Origin: Neodiprion pinetum
Taxonomy: Eukaryota; Arthropoda; Insecta; Hymenoptera; Diprionidae
Assembly: GCF_021155775.2 (NCBI RefSeq)
Contig: NC_060235.2
Location: 37,736,607 to 37,800,606 of the forward strand
Direction of reading: 5' to 3'
Length of the DNA stretch: 64,000 bases
The position numbers and the translations under genes are program-made. The notes beneath the pieces are model-generated. The model saw nothing but the letters and a program-made list of their open reading frames with translations, was not told where the DNA came from and did no database searches. Below are positions 38,601 to 47,399 of this stretch, piece after piece (within the stretch, counting starts at the first letter, position 1; each line of letters starts with the position of its first letter).

Positions 38601-41600
38601 CCCGCCCCGGGTCGCTTGTACGCCTCTTATCCACCCTCGTTAAATACCCTGCGACGCCCCTTTAGCACCTCGTGCTTTTCGTCTTCCGCACTATTATTCT
38701 CCTTATTTTTCATCTATATCGTATCAGCACCTATCTCACCCGTGCCTTCAAAAACCACTCGACAAATCCACCTCGTTTTATCGACCAAACAGGAACGTTT
38801 CAAACGGGCTCGAGCCGTGCATTGCAACTCGTGATTCGAGAATTTATACATATACTTTTTCATCAATTTTGTTACCAAGTTTACGGTCTTCGCGTATTTA
38901 GTAGGTACTTGTCAAATTTTGTGTTTTTATTCTTGAGCCGCGATAATTTTCCTCGCGAAGAAAAGTCGAAAAAAGAAAAAAAACAAAAATTGAGAAACCT
39001 CAGTTTGGATCATATCTTTAATTTTCAGACTTTACCAAGCTGTGAGAAAATCTAGTATCTAATATAAAGTATATACATATATATTCTAATGTTAGTTCGG
39101 ATTTCACTATGGAATTGCAAGTGATGATTAATTGCCACTCAGTTTCTTGCAAATCCTTCTTTTGCACCTTACTATATCAATTTATGTATATCCATGTACG
39201 TATGTACAGAGAGTGAGAAGAGTTTGGGTCGAGATGGTTTAGTATATCTACGTAGTTCGAGTATATAAGACGCGTGACAACGGTGAGTTGAAGCGTAAAT
39301 CCTGGCCAGGTAAAAATTTTAACTTAATATAGGACCGAGAATACAAAGACTCCAATCACAATCTTTTTTATTCATTTTTAACATCGTCACCGTCTTCTAT
39401 GTATATCTATATATCTGACTCAAAAAACCTCTCTCGTCTCAATTTTATTTTACGGACAATTTTCTCCTCACTCGTCGTTTCATCTTTTTATTTCAACATA
39501 TGTGTGTTCTTTGTTATATATTTATTACGTGTGTGTGTGTGTTTTTTTTTCAATTATCAGGATAAGTTTGTCAGACCTGCGACGAGTAGTGTCCCTTTTA
39601 TATCGAAACCATAGAATAACGAACTTAAGAAAGGGTGGAGAAATAAAAGAAAAAAAATAAAAGTTCCAAAAATTATATAAAAGACTCAATTTCTCTTGGT
39701 GTCTGATTTTACGTGTTTGTGTCTTTTTCTGATTTTTTGCCTACACTGAGAAAAATTTAATTTGTTATAGCAGGTAGAAGAATTCAGTAAAACGGGTGTC
39801 GGTAAAAAAACCGTTTGAATGTTGCTGGAATTACGAAAAACGAGAAACGCGTAACCATTTTTCGCTATCGTCGATCCTTTTTTGGTTATTGCGACGCAGA
39901 ATCAGTTTCTGAGGTTTACTCTACTTTTTTAGCTAAACAAGGCTTCAACGTCAATTTATCGTTGCGCGAGCGTTAAATTTTCGCAACATTTGCAAGAAAA
40001 TCTAGCAACAGTGATCGTAATGAGAAAGAATAGTAACGGATACCAGACTTTCCGGTAACAGCTATAAAACTAATTTTCATTTTCTACCTAGAACTATATT
40101 TTTCGATTGTGGTAAAAAATGAAAATGGTTAAGGACTAAAAATTTCCCTCAGTGTAGATTGTAGAAGAAACCAAAATCGGTACAGTACCAGGTATCATCT
40201 TACACGCTCTTCGAAATTAGACTCGCTTTTATGCCACGTAAAGCGTTGATGTGATTCGGTTCGTACGCGTGTCGCGAATAATATCTCAATTCCGCGTTGC
40301 ACGTATTCGAGAATTGATTGGATCAACATCGCGATTGGACTCTGTATCTCATCGGGGTTCGTGATTGGTCGGCAGCTTTGCGTGTTGCGCGTCGTTCCGC
40401 TGCCGCACATGAAACCGCAATCACGAGTTGCGATAATGTCTGTCGCCTACGATGAGAAAAGCGATTCCCGGCTGTCTGTGCAGCAGGCCGAACTGTTCCA
40501 GTCGTTTGTAAGCTCTGAAAGCTGTTAAGCTACAAGGAAGTTCGGCCGGCGATCAACCATAATCGTCGGATCAGTGACGGAACTTTTTTTCGTTGGATTA
40601 AATTTTCAAAGTTTACGAAGTAAATCGTTCCATCATCCGTTCGCTCAAAGTTTGAAAGATGTATCGTATTTTTAAGGGGAAAAAAACTTTATGCTTGGAT
40701 CACAGACGTCGAATTACCAAAAACTTAGGTGTTTCGAAGATGTTGGCAAAAAAATTTGAACAAGGAAAAAAATTTAATTAAATGGGGAAAAGGAAAAGAA
40801 CAAAGATTAGTAGGAAGAAATTCTTTGTTCAAATTTAAATTAGACGGACCGGAAAATTCTCCGCCCCTTTTTTTTTGTTGTCACTTGGTTTTTCGCCCCT
40901 TCGACTGCTTTAATGAAATTTATCATTCTTTGTTTTCTTTTCATCGATTTCCTTGTATCTCCAAGCATAGTTCACCGTGGTCAAATTTTCATTGTTTAAA
41001 GTTGGTATTCAATTTTAGCAAGGTTGGTATCGTTATCAAAATGAATAGTAACGTGTACTAGATATTTTGGTTACAGATACGAAACTGTCTCTAACTTTTT
41101 ACCTCGAACCATATTAAATAAGAATATCTAAGGATTTTACACTGACCATAAGATTCTTGCTCTTTGTCGAAGAATTTTCCGCGTACCCTTCGTGAGAATC
41201 GATTTGCCGCAGGATTGTTTCATTGTATAATTTATGTAAACAATGTTCAACAGTTGGTTACTTGCCATGTAAATTTATACACCGGAAGGTTGCAGATAAC
41301 ATATTTTGCAGCATTCCGCACGTTTTCAACTGCCGATGAAATTTTCCACAAGCACAATTATACGCAATGAAATATATTAAAAAATGTCCAATTATCATGG
41401 ATTAACAGTTGTTCGTTTTTCGGTCTTTGGGGTTTTCCGCAAATTAATATGCGAATACTAACAATGCGTAATCAGAAGACCGCGCCTCCGACATTTACTA
41501 ACAATTTTTCTCCTCCGTTTAAATAATTATACTACTGTTACGAATCCGATTTCAATCAGTTTTACGAAATTATTCGAGTTGGTGATTGATTTCCCAAAGC

Positions 41601-44258
41601 TGGCTGGTATTTACAATCGAAGTGAAAATACCTGTGATTGCGCTCTGTGCATTGAGTGTATAAATTATTCGTAACAATCTGCGTGGAAATCAGCAGTCCG
41701 TTTCACAAACAGAAGCCGAATTACCTTCGCTAATTTTCTTCGTTAAAAAAATCTCGGGTACCGGTGAGTCATTTTTTTCTCGTTTCCTTTTGCGCTTTTC
41801 GTTCGTTTTCTTTTTTCTTACAACTTTCTTCATCCTTTTCATAATTCTGGGGACAAAAACTTTTGTTGAACTTTTCGGGTGTCTTGCAAAAATTGAATTC
41901 CTTCTAACCGTACGTAATACGGCTTCTTCTATTTCCACCGAGCTTTAAATGTTTTTTCCCCTTACCCTTATAGAAACTTTCCTAATTGAGGTAAGCTGAA
42001 AATTTACAAATTCCGGGAATGTTTGGAGAAAATTGAAACTACGCTGACCGCCGCGAACCCATTCGATGTATTTACTCACTTCGTACGCATGTTCTTCGTT
42101 TCTTACGAGTGTAATTAAGCATGTAATAAATTGTTGTTACAATCAAGCGTGGCAGTTAATTTTTTACGAACAAATTTCCTAATTTGAAAATCCAAAAATT
42201 AACGTTACCAACAGTTTTAAACATCGTTTGAAATAAAAACATTTCCTTAACAACACTGAGAGAAATTTTTAGTTCCGGTTACAGCTCGGTCCTTAACTAT
42301 TTTCTTTTTTTACCACAGTCGAAAAATATAGTTTTAGGTAGAAAATGAAAATTAGTTTTCTGGCCGTTACCGGAAAGTCTAGTATCCGTTACTATTATAT
42401 TATATTTTCTTGCAACCGTTGCGAAAATTTAATGCTCGTGCAACGATAAATTGACGTTAAAGCCTCGTTTAACTAAAAAAGTAGATTAAACCTCAAAAAT
42501 TGATTTTGCGTTGCAATTACCAAAAAAAGGATCGACGATAGCGTAAAATGGTTAGGCGTATCTCGTTTTTCGTAATACCAACGATATTCAAACAGTTTTT
42601 TTAACGATACCTGTTTTACTCAATTTTTCTAGTTAGTGTGACAAATGAAATTTTTCTCAGTGAACAATTTGCTACGAACAAGATGCACGTGATAGGTTAT
42701 TTCGGAAAAAGAAGTTGCAAATTTCGTTAGATTATTAATATTATTGTCACTATTAAACATACGTAAAAGGAAAAGTGACGCGGTGTTGAAATTCGGTGCA
42801 TGCAGAAGTCTTCGAGCGAATCACTGCAGGTGAAAAATCTTCTCTGCAATTCTGAGGAAGAGAGTGTAGCGAGGGGAGTGGGAAATGCGTAACGAGGAAA
42901 ATGGTTACTGCAATCATTTGCCTTGGCGTCGGAGAGCCGTTGTGAATATTAAATTCCGAGGCTGCTTGCCGAGGAGCCGACAGCGCGGATTTCACATGCG
43001 GGGATTCCGCGCCGCCTAGGAAACCTGTAAACGAGGCTGGGTTGACGAATAAAAATCACCAACAATCGAGAGAAATTTAATAAAAATGTAAATTATACAC
43101 AAACTTTACACGTAGGTGCCTGCGCATACTTGTAAACCTATAAACGCGGGGCAATTGGTATTTGTGCAGAGGCGAGAGAAGCCGACGCGTTGCGGGCTTA
43201 ATTAAAGTCGCTTGTCAACCTCCGTCTATGTATACATACACGTGTATTATCTATTATGCACATAACACGTAACACACACACCTTTGTGGTATTTATCGTG
43301 TTATACGCAATCAGAGAAGACTTTGCTTTTTTAAAAAAAATCTATTTGCAGACGCAGTTTGTAGAGAATATTCTTGTGGGAACACAATATTTTGTTGTGA
43401 ATACAAAAATTGACCAGATAATTGTTTTAAAATCGCAAAAAATTTTTATCGAATACAATATACTTGTGAATACGAAATCTCTATTTTAATTCATTCCATT
43501 TAATGAAACAACACACTTTTCGTGGTATTATCATAATATTGAAGACGCTCCGGTGGATTCAACTGAATCGCTTCGCATAGTCCACAAAATCTATTCGGTG
43601 GATGAAGATTGGTAAAATTTACGAAATCGTGAGAGCTATTAATCGGTTACCGCTATCAGATAATATCTCGCAAAGTTGCAAAATACTCTCTGCAACGCGT
43701 TAAAAATCCTTTATCGCTAGAGAAGTGAGATGAGCGGTTGTTAGGAGGGACTCAGGCATCTGTACAATATAATAATCACCGGAACTGAATCATTCGTGGT
43801 CTGATACCATCGAAATTTTAAGCTTCAACAAGTACCAACCAACCTCATATACTGGGAATGTGACCTAAAATCTTTTTTCTTCCAAAACTCAGCCGAATTG
43901 AATAATATTAAAATATTTCGAGCCACCCGTTTTTCCAACATTTCGAAGACTAAATTTTTTCATTACACAACTACCGTTCAGGTTCCAAAAGCAAAGTGAG
44001 CGTGTTTCTTTCGTCGTTGCGACGTTGAAATTCTCCAACTCGTAATTACAGCGCTTTTCGATCGCGGATGAAAAGGGAGCAGAAGGAAACTGGCGAACAA
44101 AGCTAGAAGTAATTAGGGAGTGAAATTAAACAGGTATTGTCGAGATCCTTACCTGAACTCCCCCGACTCCGATGATGAACAAGAGCTGAACCATGAAGAG
44201 GGCTGCTAACAAATTCATCAGCGTCGTACCGGCGAGGCTTCGCAGGTCTGAGAATAAA
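10599..44258 (-). CDS. Class B (Methuselah/adhesion-like) seven-transmembrane receptor, gene span from TM2 to stop (5' part not resolved)
   Basis: This is the overall span of six minus-strand exons that splice in frame into TM2 to the C-terminal tail of a G-protein-coupled receptor. The order from 5' to 3' is 44258-44153, 16420-16161, 14048-13947, 13645-13471, 11737-11651 and 10802-10599. Every junction is GT-AG and the phases agree at all five introns (0, 2, 2, 0, 0). Class B hallmarks are a cysteine at the start of TM3 (AELC), an ECL2 cysteine-tryptophan (FNCWF), a tryptophan-glycine-proline turn in TM4 (FAWGAPV), a Tyr-Gly-x-Pro TM5 (YTYGLPV), and no class A DRY motif. The protein would sit in the plasma membrane and signal through G proteins; the ligand cannot be inferred. 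TM1, the ectodomain and the start codon are missing from my model. Methuselah-like versus adhesion subfamily is unresolved because I could not identify the ectodomain. Confidence 0.8.
10803..11650 (-). other. Receptor intron between TM7 exon and tail exon
   Basis: 848 bp with gtaatt at the 5' end and ttcctgcag at the 3' end, inferred from the flanking exons. It contains a short CT/TA simple stretch near 11267-11315. I see no recognisable repeat family or gene in it. Confidence 0.5.
11651..11737 (-). CDS. Receptor exon encoding TM7 and start of the cytoplasmic tail
   Basis: The exon is 87 bp (29 codons), phase 0 on both sides, with acceptor ttgttgtcgcag and donor CAG|gtaatt. The peptide is GLAVALSVACNCRVLKVYSR followed by RAHKQPKQQ. 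Joined to the preceding exon it reads SLQGLAVALSVACNC, resembling the L-Q-G-x-x-x-x-L TM7 start of class B and adhesion receptors. The basic stretch after the helix marks the cytoplasmic side. It is short but phase, splice sites and residue pattern all fit. Confidence 0.85.
11738..13470 (-). other. Receptor intron between TM6 and TM7 exons
   Basis: 1.73 kb with gtatgt and gtcgcag ends. It carries one copy of repeat block E (11979-12182) and several homopolymer runs. Open frames here are short and low-complexity. Confidence 0.75.
11979..12182 (+). repeat. Repeat block E, copy 1
   Basis: About 200 bp that recurs in reverse complement at 37755-37955. A characteristic core is gggagtttgtcggacagacc. 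No terminal repeats or target duplications were seen. The shared open frame it creates at both sites is a by-product of the duplication. Confidence 0.75.
13471..13645 (-). CDS. Receptor exon encoding ICL3, TM6 and ECL3
   Basis: The exon is 175 bp: one base plus 58 codons. The peptide opens MQLEIKQREKMKKRRTLQLV, a basic third intracellular loop. It continues into TM6 (LFLKVCLTVGLVAGCGVAARI) and a short outer loop (WEIPFLWAMF) and ends TGHSLQ. The donor CAG|gtatgt is strong. The acceptor (cacgtgcag|C) has a weak pyrimidine tract but is the one that keeps frame with the TM5 exon. In-frame sequence upstream of it is low-complexity and is taken to be intron. The basic ICL3 followed by a hydrophobic helix agrees with its place in the receptor. 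Confidence 0.84.
13646..13946 (-). other. Receptor intron between TM5 and TM6 exons
   Basis: 301 bp, AT-rich, with a good donor (gtgagt) and a weak acceptor pyrimidine tract. Nothing else recognised. Confidence 0.75.
13947..14048 (-). CDS. Receptor exon encoding TM5
   Basis: The exon is 102 bp, with acceptor gttttag and donor AG|gtgagt. Its first base G joins the preceding TG to give tryptophan, so the joined ECL2 reads FNCWFLGKKATIYTYGLPV. The rest is a strongly hydrophobic helix (VIFLLLLSGFYLV) followed by KAAIVA. A CW pair a few residues before a Y-G-x-P helix is the usual ECL2/TM5 transition of class B receptors. The exon ends on AG, and the next exon supplies the third base to give serine. 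The following intron is only 301 bp. Confidence 0.87.
14402..14832 (+). mobile_element. Family A MITE, full-length copy
   Basis: About 430 bp in the receptor TM4/TM5 intron. Its ends are diverged (TTTGAGAG at the left, TTTTCAGTA at the right) but the interior aligns throughout with the other copies, including the ctaggtacaaaatgaaaatt and aaattgacgtcaaagccttg segments. Confidence 0.85.
15440..16125 (+). repeat. Minisatellite with 16-bp units and a 173-bp higher-order repeat
   Basis: Units of about 16 bp resemble YGRGTTATTTTTRTCT; around 15735-15805 several sit exactly 16 bp apart, alternating tgggtta and cgagtta starts. A larger block from agtctttcctgatttttgat through cacgggttgccttg recurs 173 bp later (15803 and 15976). 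Its left part is more degenerate. The array sits in a receptor intron, ending about 35 bases from the donor of the TM3/TM4 exon. Confidence 0.85.
16161..16420 (-). CDS. Receptor exon encoding ECL1, TM3, TM4 and ECL2
   Basis: The exon is 260 bp, between acceptor tttctgtgttccag and donor TG|gtgaga, and encodes 86 codons plus two bases. It starts DAELCISLGLSLQYIRVCVV, giving the conserved TM3 cysteine. It then runs CWLAAMCHHLYATV through ICL2 (SIPSRDEPPAYVKYS) to TM4 (IFAWGAPVLSLGGATMI). ECL2 contains a possible glycosylation site (NVT) and ends FNC; the next exon completes the following tryptophan. TM3 and ECL2 cysteines form the standard disulfide of the family. GC content and third-position G/C are clearly higher than in the surrounding introns. 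This is the strongest single piece of evidence for a gene in the window. Confidence 0.88.
17370..17778 (+). mobile_element. Family A MITE, nearly full-length copy
   Basis: About 410 bp, starting CACCGAGAGAAATTTTTGG and ending AAATTTTTCTCAGTG followed by TA. It lacks the short tatattttcttgcaact segment present in longer copies. Confidence 0.88.
18380..18489 (+). other. Candidate plus-strand internal exon inside the giant intron
   Basis: 110 bp are framed by acceptor aatttctttcag and donor ATG|gtgagt. One frame reads VACKTESEEFIVLPDFNAED and ends at TAG after WDRAK. The minus strand of the same DNA also has a good acceptor (cgtcag at 18475-18480 region) and an open serine-rich frame ending ISRTV. 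Both cannot be real coding exons; either or neither may be. It is more GC-rich than its surroundings. Confidence 0.22.
20146..20913. mobile_element. Family B hairpin (fold-back) element, 768 bp
   Basis: The left end GGGTGAGCCAAAAAAATTAA and the right end (GGGTGAGCCAAAGAAACTAA in reverse complement) are flanked by TA on both sides. The inverted symmetry continues deep into the element, for example accgtttgagataaaaaata on the left and the complement of tttcatctcaaacggttcaa on the right. No coding sequence. Only one copy is in the window. Confidence 0.8.
22543..23142. mobile_element. Family D long-inverted-repeat element, copy 1 (600 bp) with 8-bp duplication
   Basis: The element begins GGGGCAGGGTTGAAGTTCC and ends in the complement of GGGGCGGTGTTGAAAGTCC. 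The flanks are CATCGTTC on the left (22535-22542) and CATCGTTG on the right (23143-23150), a near-perfect 8-bp target duplication as made by hAT-type transposases. Arms of about 200 bp rich in aaagtttcgaa and aagttccgaaa surround a centre that is shared with the other two copies. No coding sequence. Confidence 0.82.
23626..23654. repeat. (TA)n microsatellite
   Basis: About 28 bp of TA repeats after a short gtgtgt run. Confidence 0.9.
23943..24348 (-). mobile_element. Family A MITE, nearly full-length copy flanked by TA
   Basis: The left end is CACTTGGAAAAATTTAA and the right end is AAAATTTCTCTCAGTG, with TA directly outside both ends. This fits a TA target duplication of the Tc1/mariner kind. 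The shorter central variant is present. Confidence 0.88.
26961..27712. mobile_element. Family C hairpin element, copy 1 (752 bp)
   Basis: The ends are TGGGGAATTCCATGCCAACC on the left and, reversed, TGGGCGATTCCATGCGAACC on the right, with TA on both flanks. The arms fold back over nearly the whole length, meeting near 27330 (tttcattatgaagatg against cttcataatggaaac). It is the most diverged member at its tips (CATGCCAAC instead of CACGTCAA). Confidence 0.78.
28619..29044 (-). mobile_element. Family A MITE, full-length copy
   Basis: About 425 bp, CACTGAGAATAAATTCATT to AAAATTTCTCTCAGT. It keeps the gcaagaaaatctagcaacag central segment. It lies about 940 bp from another copy in the opposite orientation (29984-30335), so the two could pair as an inverted repeat in RNA. 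Confidence 0.88.
29540..29672 (-). other. Candidate minus-strand exon inside the giant intron
   Basis: The acceptor has a long pyrimidine tract (tcttctcttttcgctc upstream of gtcgag) and the donor is AG|gtgaag. The 133-bp segment reads two bases, 43 codons (starting CGPAYDEETAVKVDTW, with a serine-rich end SSSSPSKSPSN) and two bases. Without splicing, the frame reaches TGA two codons later. Its length is not a multiple of three, so inclusion between TM2 and TM3 would break the receptor frame. It could be a nested gene, a poison exon or chance. Confidence 0.22.
29984..30335 (+). mobile_element. Family A MITE with internal deletions
   Basis: About 350 bp, CACTGAGAGAAATTTTTAG to AAATTTTTCTCAT, with TA at the left flank. 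It lacks the ccggttaccgctcag part near the left end and the ggatcgacaatagcgcaaaa part near the right end. Confidence 0.85.
30691..31332. mobile_element. Family C hairpin element, copy 2 (642 bp)
   Basis: The ends are GGCATTCCACGTCAAAT and its complement at the right (aatttgacgtggaatgcccc), flanked by TA. The arms pair throughout, for example cgataatgggatct on the left with atcccattatcgcg on the right, around a poly-T centre near 30960. Confidence 0.82.
32417..32925. mobile_element. Family C hairpin element, copy 3 (509 bp)
   Basis: The ends are GGGGCATTCCACGTCAATTC on the left and cgaattgacgtggaatacccc on the right, inside TA flanks. The inner arms are more diverged than in the other copies but still show inverted similarity (ttggatttggttcccgattt against the complement of aaaatcgcggatcaaatcta). 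Confidence 0.8.
35157..35584 (+). mobile_element. Family A MITE, full-length copy
   Basis: About 428 bp, GACTGAGAGAAATTTTTAG to AAATTTTTCTCAGTG followed by TA. The interior matches the other copies throughout. Confidence 0.87.
36991..37017. repeat. (GT)n microsatellite
   Basis: Thirteen GT units in the giant intron. Confidence 0.9.
37149..37210. repeat. (CAC)n(CAT)n trinucleotide repeat
   Basis: About 60 bp of CAC then CAT units. It creates poly-His and Asp/Gly runs in chance frames, which are not taken as coding. Confidence 0.92.
37755..37955 (-). repeat. Repeat block E, copy 2 (inverted)
   Basis: Reverse complement of the block at 11979, with high similarity over ~200 bp including the ggtctgtccgacaaactccc core. 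It lies about 240 bp from a third, partial copy in the opposite orientation. Confidence 0.75.
38190..38262 (+). repeat. Repeat block E, partial third copy
   Basis: It matches the core only: ttcgagatgatcccggaagt followed by ttgtcggacagaccga, with weaker similarity upstream (cagtttcagatttttcac). Confidence 0.55.
39744..40154 (-). mobile_element. Family A MITE, nearly full-length copy flanked by TA
   Basis: About 411 bp, CACTGAGAAAAATTTAATT to AAAATTTCCCTCAGTG. TA lies directly outside both ends. It has lost the short ccgagcggtaaccggaact stretch near the right end. Confidence 0.88.
40960..41146 (-). mobile_element. Old, truncated relic of family A
   Basis: The order of segments is that of a reverse copy but heavily diverged: atcgttatcaaaatgaat, tagtaacgtgtactagatat, gttacagatacgaaactg, tttttacctcgaaccatatt and then aaggattttacactga. 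Only the last part of the element is recognisable. Confidence 0.5.
42254..42662 (+). mobile_element. Family A MITE, nearly full-length copy
   Basis: About 409 bp, CACTGAGAGAAATTTTTAG to AAATTTTTCTCAGTG. The flanks are AACAA on the left and AACAA on the right, so a longer duplication than TA is possible for this copy, or the match is chance. Confidence 0.88.
44153..44258 (-). CDS. Receptor exon encoding ICL1 and TM2
   Basis: The acceptor tccttgtttcag lies just above 44258 and the donor CAG|gtaagg just below 44153. The exon is 106 bp: one base that completes a codon from the preceding, unidentified exon, then 35 codons. The peptide begins LFSDLRSLAGTTLMNLLAAL and continues into a hydrophobic stretch (VQLLFIIGV) that ends GGVQ. 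The charged DLR followed by a small-residue turn and a Leu-Ala-rich helix is the usual ICL1-TM2 pattern of adhesion and Methuselah-like receptors. The exon ends on a complete codon, matching the TM3 exon 27.7 kb away. It is GC-richer than the flanking DNA. The preceding exon must end with two bases of a codon and should carry TM1. Confidence 0.82.
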
Positions 44259-45297
44259 CTGAAACAAGGAATAAGTATGAACTTTTCATTAGCGCTGCGC
44301 CAAGTGAAAAAAAACGGCTGAATTTAGAGGCAGGCAGTCGGTTTATCGGTTTGATTCAGGAAGCCGAAGGAATTTCGAGTAATTGTTTATATCGTAATTA
44401 AATTTATCACTTCTTAATTTCCGTTTCGATCCTTCGTTCTCTTCTCATTGTTAGTTTCGCATCGAGAAATTCTCCAGCTAATTATTTCGCGATATAAATT
44501 AACCGCTCGATGGAACCTTTGTTCCGTTTCGGACGAGTGAATTTTGTAGAAATTTTGTCTCTTCTCTTTTGTTTTAAGATTGATGAATCGACTGGACCGT
44601 CTGAATAAAAAGTTAGCAAAAACATTAGAATCGAATCGTAACAAAAATAGAGCTTTAATCAATTTGAACGTTCTGAGTATACAAATTTTTCTCAAGTCGT
44701 TTACGTAATATCTTAGCTTGTGTTGTTGGATTTTGCACGGATTCATCAATTCTAAAAATACCGCGAATGTTGTTTCATTCGCGTAAATAACGTCGATTAC
44801 GTTACACGTTTTTCTCGTTCTTTCCTCCCTTTGTGATATTTAACGAATAGCGAATCATGCCAAGTATTCTTCGATAAATTCTTCTCAACGTTTTCGTGTT
44901 TTTTCTCCGTCACGCTAATCGCAGAACTGTAACCTCCGATTCTTTACAGGCGATGGAAAAAATTAGCAGACCGTGTTTACCGCGGCTTGAATAGAATTAA
45001 TTGAGTCTGGGTATCGGCTACAAGTAATTGATCGGTAATTACAAGGCACTGACTCGTGTTCCATCCAAAGATTCGATCACCCTCATGCATACTGGATTCC
45101 CTAGCTGAAGAAGCGTATTCACTAAAAACCGCATTAGCTGATTGCCACGAAACTTTTTACTTCACGCCCATTCGTTGCTTGAAACAACGATTTGTCCGGC
45201 GCTTCGTCTCCGTTCACTATTTTTTCACCATGCAGTCATAGGCATAGTTAGTATACGATTGTCAGTTTTATAATTATCTGTATTAGGTATTCTTATA

Positions 45298-45702
45298 TCC
45301 GGAAGTTCCGGAAGCGCCTAATTCCGAATCATTTGCTGGCGAAACTTGAAGTATAGAAATGAAACTTTGAAGAAACAACAAAGTTTCGAATGGTTGAATA
45401 GCCGACGGATCAAAGTTCGGAAAAGTAAAGTTTCGATAGTGTAAAATTCCGCAAATTAAAATATACTCGCGCAGCGTAGTTTACTCGACGAGTGGGTGTA
45501 AAAAATCGGAATAACCATGATTCCGAACGTAAAAATATCTAAAATCCAAAACAAAGAAAGGTCAAAATGCTGAAATTTCACGAAGCCAGAAATTTGTGGA
45601 ACGGAAAATTTTCGATAGTTCCGAATTTAGATGTTTCGGATTTTCAAATTTTCTCATTTTCGTACTTTTTTCGGAACTTTTTAAATTTCGAATCCCCGCC
45701 CC
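45298..45702. mobile_element. Family D element, copy 2, truncated
   Basis: It lacks the left tip and most of the right arm, but keeps gttccggaagcgcctaattcc at the left, the central gcgcagcgtagtttactcga, and a right end aatccccgcccc. About 405 bp remain. Confidence 0.78.
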
Positions 45703-47016
45703 TTGAAACGAGAATTTGAATCGGCGCGGAGTTCATAGACTTATCGCAAAAAATGAATTAATACAAACGTTTTGTTTCGGAGTTATTTTTCACTCTTTGC
45801 ATGCACGCATTTTTTTTTTTTTTTTTAATTTACTTACTTCGTCGTCGGGGGATTTGGTTCGTTGAACTATTTTTTTCGGCGTGCATTATTCAGAGTTATT
45901 GTTGTAAAAGGAGTATCACGTACCGGCAGCAGATGCCTATCCTCAAAACTTTATCACTACATCGTATGAATAATTTCAGGATCGTAGTTAATACCGTGCT
46001 TTGAATTAATTATGACCAATATACATGCGCGCAATACTAGAGAGAAAAACACAATTTAGCGAACGATTCGGTTTCTTCCCCCTTTTTTTACCGCAAGGAT
46101 TTCACGTGACTGTATAAATTTTTTGCCACTTTTGTAACGAGAAAAAGATCCTCGACGTCAAAACGACCACCGCGGTTTTGAATCAGGAGAATATGAAATT
46201 CATAACCGACTCTCTTGCCTCTCGCCATTCGTTAAATAGCTGAAATAAGTCTGGAAATGTCCAAGTCTCGTCACGGGGTTTTCGATAACTGCTGTAAAAT
46301 TTTTTCTTCCTTTTCTTTTCATACGGATATGTTCGCTGAATATATGAGAATATTTCTCGTCTTTTCTCTCGCTGTTCCTCGAACTAATAACCTTGCAGTA
46401 GTTTTCAGATGTTGGTATCTTGCAGGAATATTAAACACGGGCAAAAACTTGCGCGGTAAATTAAATGTTGAATTTCAATTTGGAAAATGAAATAAATTTT
46501 GGGTAAAATTTTCGTAGGGGAGGAAAGGAAAAGAGTCATTTTCTTTTTCAATTTTATTTCCTATATTCAGAGATGAAGTGATACAAATTGCTTGGCAGCC
46601 TAGGAGAATAAGAATAATCCTCGGTGTTGTTAATCTTCAAAGCTTACGGCGATCGCCGCGCTCCAGAGTTCGGAGGTTAATTCAGTTTTCTCTCGGAGAG
46701 TTGTCGGTAGAAAGCTCAGAGACGAATTGCTGCCTGGGACTTGTAATTGGGGATTCAGATTTTGCCGGCTTAACCACGGGACGTAATCCACAACGGTTTT
46801 ATCCATGATTCGAAATTAGTTCGGAGGAAATTTTATTATTTTTTTTTTTTTTTTTCATTTTTTAGACAAAGAAAAGAACGGAAAAATTAATTTCAATTCA
46901 TGCAGTAGCGGTCGCTGTTGGTACCGATAAATATACGATGAACTTTTATCAATTTTGCCGGTATTAATACAACGCAGCTTATGTGTTTATATTTTGTGTT
47001 GAGCTGATAATGAAAC

Positions 47017-47018
<2 letters not shown>

Positions 47019-47102
<84 letters not shown>
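47019..47102. repeat. (GA)n microsatellite, 84 bp
   Basis: Pure GA dinucleotide tract, the longest simple repeat in the window. It makes a Ser-Leu frame on the minus strand that is an artefact. As a pure purine tract it could adopt non-B structure. Confidence 0.95.
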
Positions 47103-47104
<2 letters not shown>

Positions 47105-47399
47105 AAGGTGAGCCTGATATTTCAAAGGTACGTAATAATTGAGCGGTTAAATTCTACCGTGTGAAAGTAAATTTCTACCAAAGGCGAAACAGATGCTCGT
47201 ACCGTGCTGTATTTTTATCCAATGAATTGTTCGCCGAAGGGAATTAAAACTATCCCTTAACCGTGTCTCCTGTTTTTGCAACAAGTCAAATAAATTAGCC
47301 TCGTGTAATAAAAAAAACAAAAAACGCGAACCAAAAGTCCAACAAATCGTTATAATATTAATCCTTATTCAACATACCTCTGTAGAATTACTCACTTGA

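Larger units (their letters stand above)
16421..44152 (-). other. Giant receptor intron (27.7 kb) between TM2 and TM3 exons
   Basis: The donor is CAG|gtaagg at 44152 and the acceptor gtgttccag at 16421. It holds family A MITEs at 17370, 23943, 28619, 29984, 35157, 39744 and 42254, the relic at 40960, hairpin elements at 20146, 26961, 30691 and 32417, a family D element at 22543, the E-block copies at 37755 and 38190, and several microsatellites. Two stretches with good splice signals and protein-like frames (18380-18489; 29540-29672) do not fit the receptor reading frame and may be nested transcripts or chance. Its size is inferred from the exon chain. Confidence 0.7.

Noticed and set aside
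46620..46815. Minus-strand frame ending at a gtaagc donor
   Set aside because: No acceptor with a pyrimidine tract; not hydrophobic, so not the missing TM1; the plus strand is open as well.
46893..47105. Ser-Leu repeat protein on the minus strand
   Set aside because: Translation of the pure (GA)n tract; no flanking splice or start support.
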